Shown: positions 13,869 through 13,905 of the stretch, one piece after another
How the letters are laid out: the number at the start of each line of letters is the position of its first letter
How positions within the stretch are numbered: the stretch's first letter is position 1
Position numbers and translations under genes: made by a program
Notes under the pieces: model-generated
What the model was told of the DNA's origin: nothing
The model's input: the letters and a program-made list of their open reading frames with translations, nothing else
Database searches by the model: none
DNA from: Synergistaceae bacterium
GTDB taxonomy: Bacteria; Synergistota; Synergistia; Synergistales; Aminobacteriaceae
Direction: 5' to 3'
Length of the DNA stretch: 13,905 nt
NCBI GenBank assembly: GCA_017475805.1
Contig: JAFVEW010000192.1
Location: 1-13,905 of the forward strand

Positions 13869-13905
13869 ATGAAAGCAATAATGACTGTAACAGCAAGAGA
13901 CCGCG
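13869..13905 (+). CDS. Start of an ACT-domain protein (partial)
   Basis: The ATG at 13869 opens MKAIMTVTARDR and runs off the window edge. This opening closely resembles the first strand of small UPF0237-type ACT-domain proteins (MKAI-x-TV-x-x-xD-x-VGI), which are regulatory ligand-binding proteins. Only 12 residues are visible, so the call is tentative. There is no clear Shine-Dalgarno. TATAAA at 13860-13865 just before the start is a possible -10 for a near-leaderless transcript, but that is not secure. Confidence 0.5.
   Translation, partial: MKAIMTVTARDR

Overview
The window looks like chromosomal DNA of an anaerobic, probably gut- or rumen-associated bacterium with a Gram-negative-type envelope. 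The best guess is a low-GC member of the Synergistota. That guess rests on gene content only: a TAXI-type TRAP transporter with a fused permease, an exported FMN/FAD 'fumarate reductase-like' flavoprotein, a paired short-chain ChrA and an ACT-domain protein. No rRNA or marker gene is present, so taxonomy is an inference. No tRNA, rRNA, CRISPR, prophage or insertion sequence was recognised.

Layout. Positions 1-130 hold the tail of an upstream gene, its terminator and a heptanucleotide repeat tract. A cytoplasmic FIST/HD-GYP protein (243-2156) follows and converges on a minus-strand TRAP operon: binding protein 4294-5307, then fused permease 2205-4217. A terminator at 2164-2197 serves both directions. 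Divergent from the TRAP operon are a small two-helix membrane protein (5465-5689) and a periplasmic-sensor/GGDEF/EAL protein (5730-7928, TTG start), closed by another two-way terminator. A coupled minus-strand pair follows: an exported protein of unknown function (8504-8959) and a small cytoplasmic protein (8103-8492). It shares a 225-bp control region with the divergent 932-residue exported flavoprotein reductase (9185-11983). The window ends with an L,D-transpeptidase-like exported protein (12079-12735), the two ChrA halves (12739-13835), and the first codons of an ACT-domain gene (13869 onward).

The most interesting part is the 8960-9184 control region. It holds a TTGACA -35 and a TAAAAT -10 separated by a 15-nt spacer that is mostly a run of nine G, the architecture of a slipped-strand, phase-variable promoter. 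The -35 is overlapped by a near-consensus Rex (NADH/NAD+ sensor) operator. On the reductase side there is an extended -10 promoter with a perfect 14-bp palindrome in its spacer. The reductase carries three FMN-attachment domains, the first two being a recent tandem duplication, fused to a flavin reductase domain. Its pocket keeps the catalytic Arg and His-His but appears to have lost carboxylate-binding residues of true fumarate reductases. Together these suggest redox-controlled respiration on an unidentified small organic acceptor.

A second theme is a dispersed family of tandem 7-mers, [TG]AGGA[AG][TC], at four intergenic or gene-end sites (14 units in all, same orientation). One tract supplies a stop codon and another folds into a hairpin. 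A third theme is c-di-GMP breakdown: two different phosphodiesterase types, each fused to a likely small-molecule sensor, flank a solute transporter.
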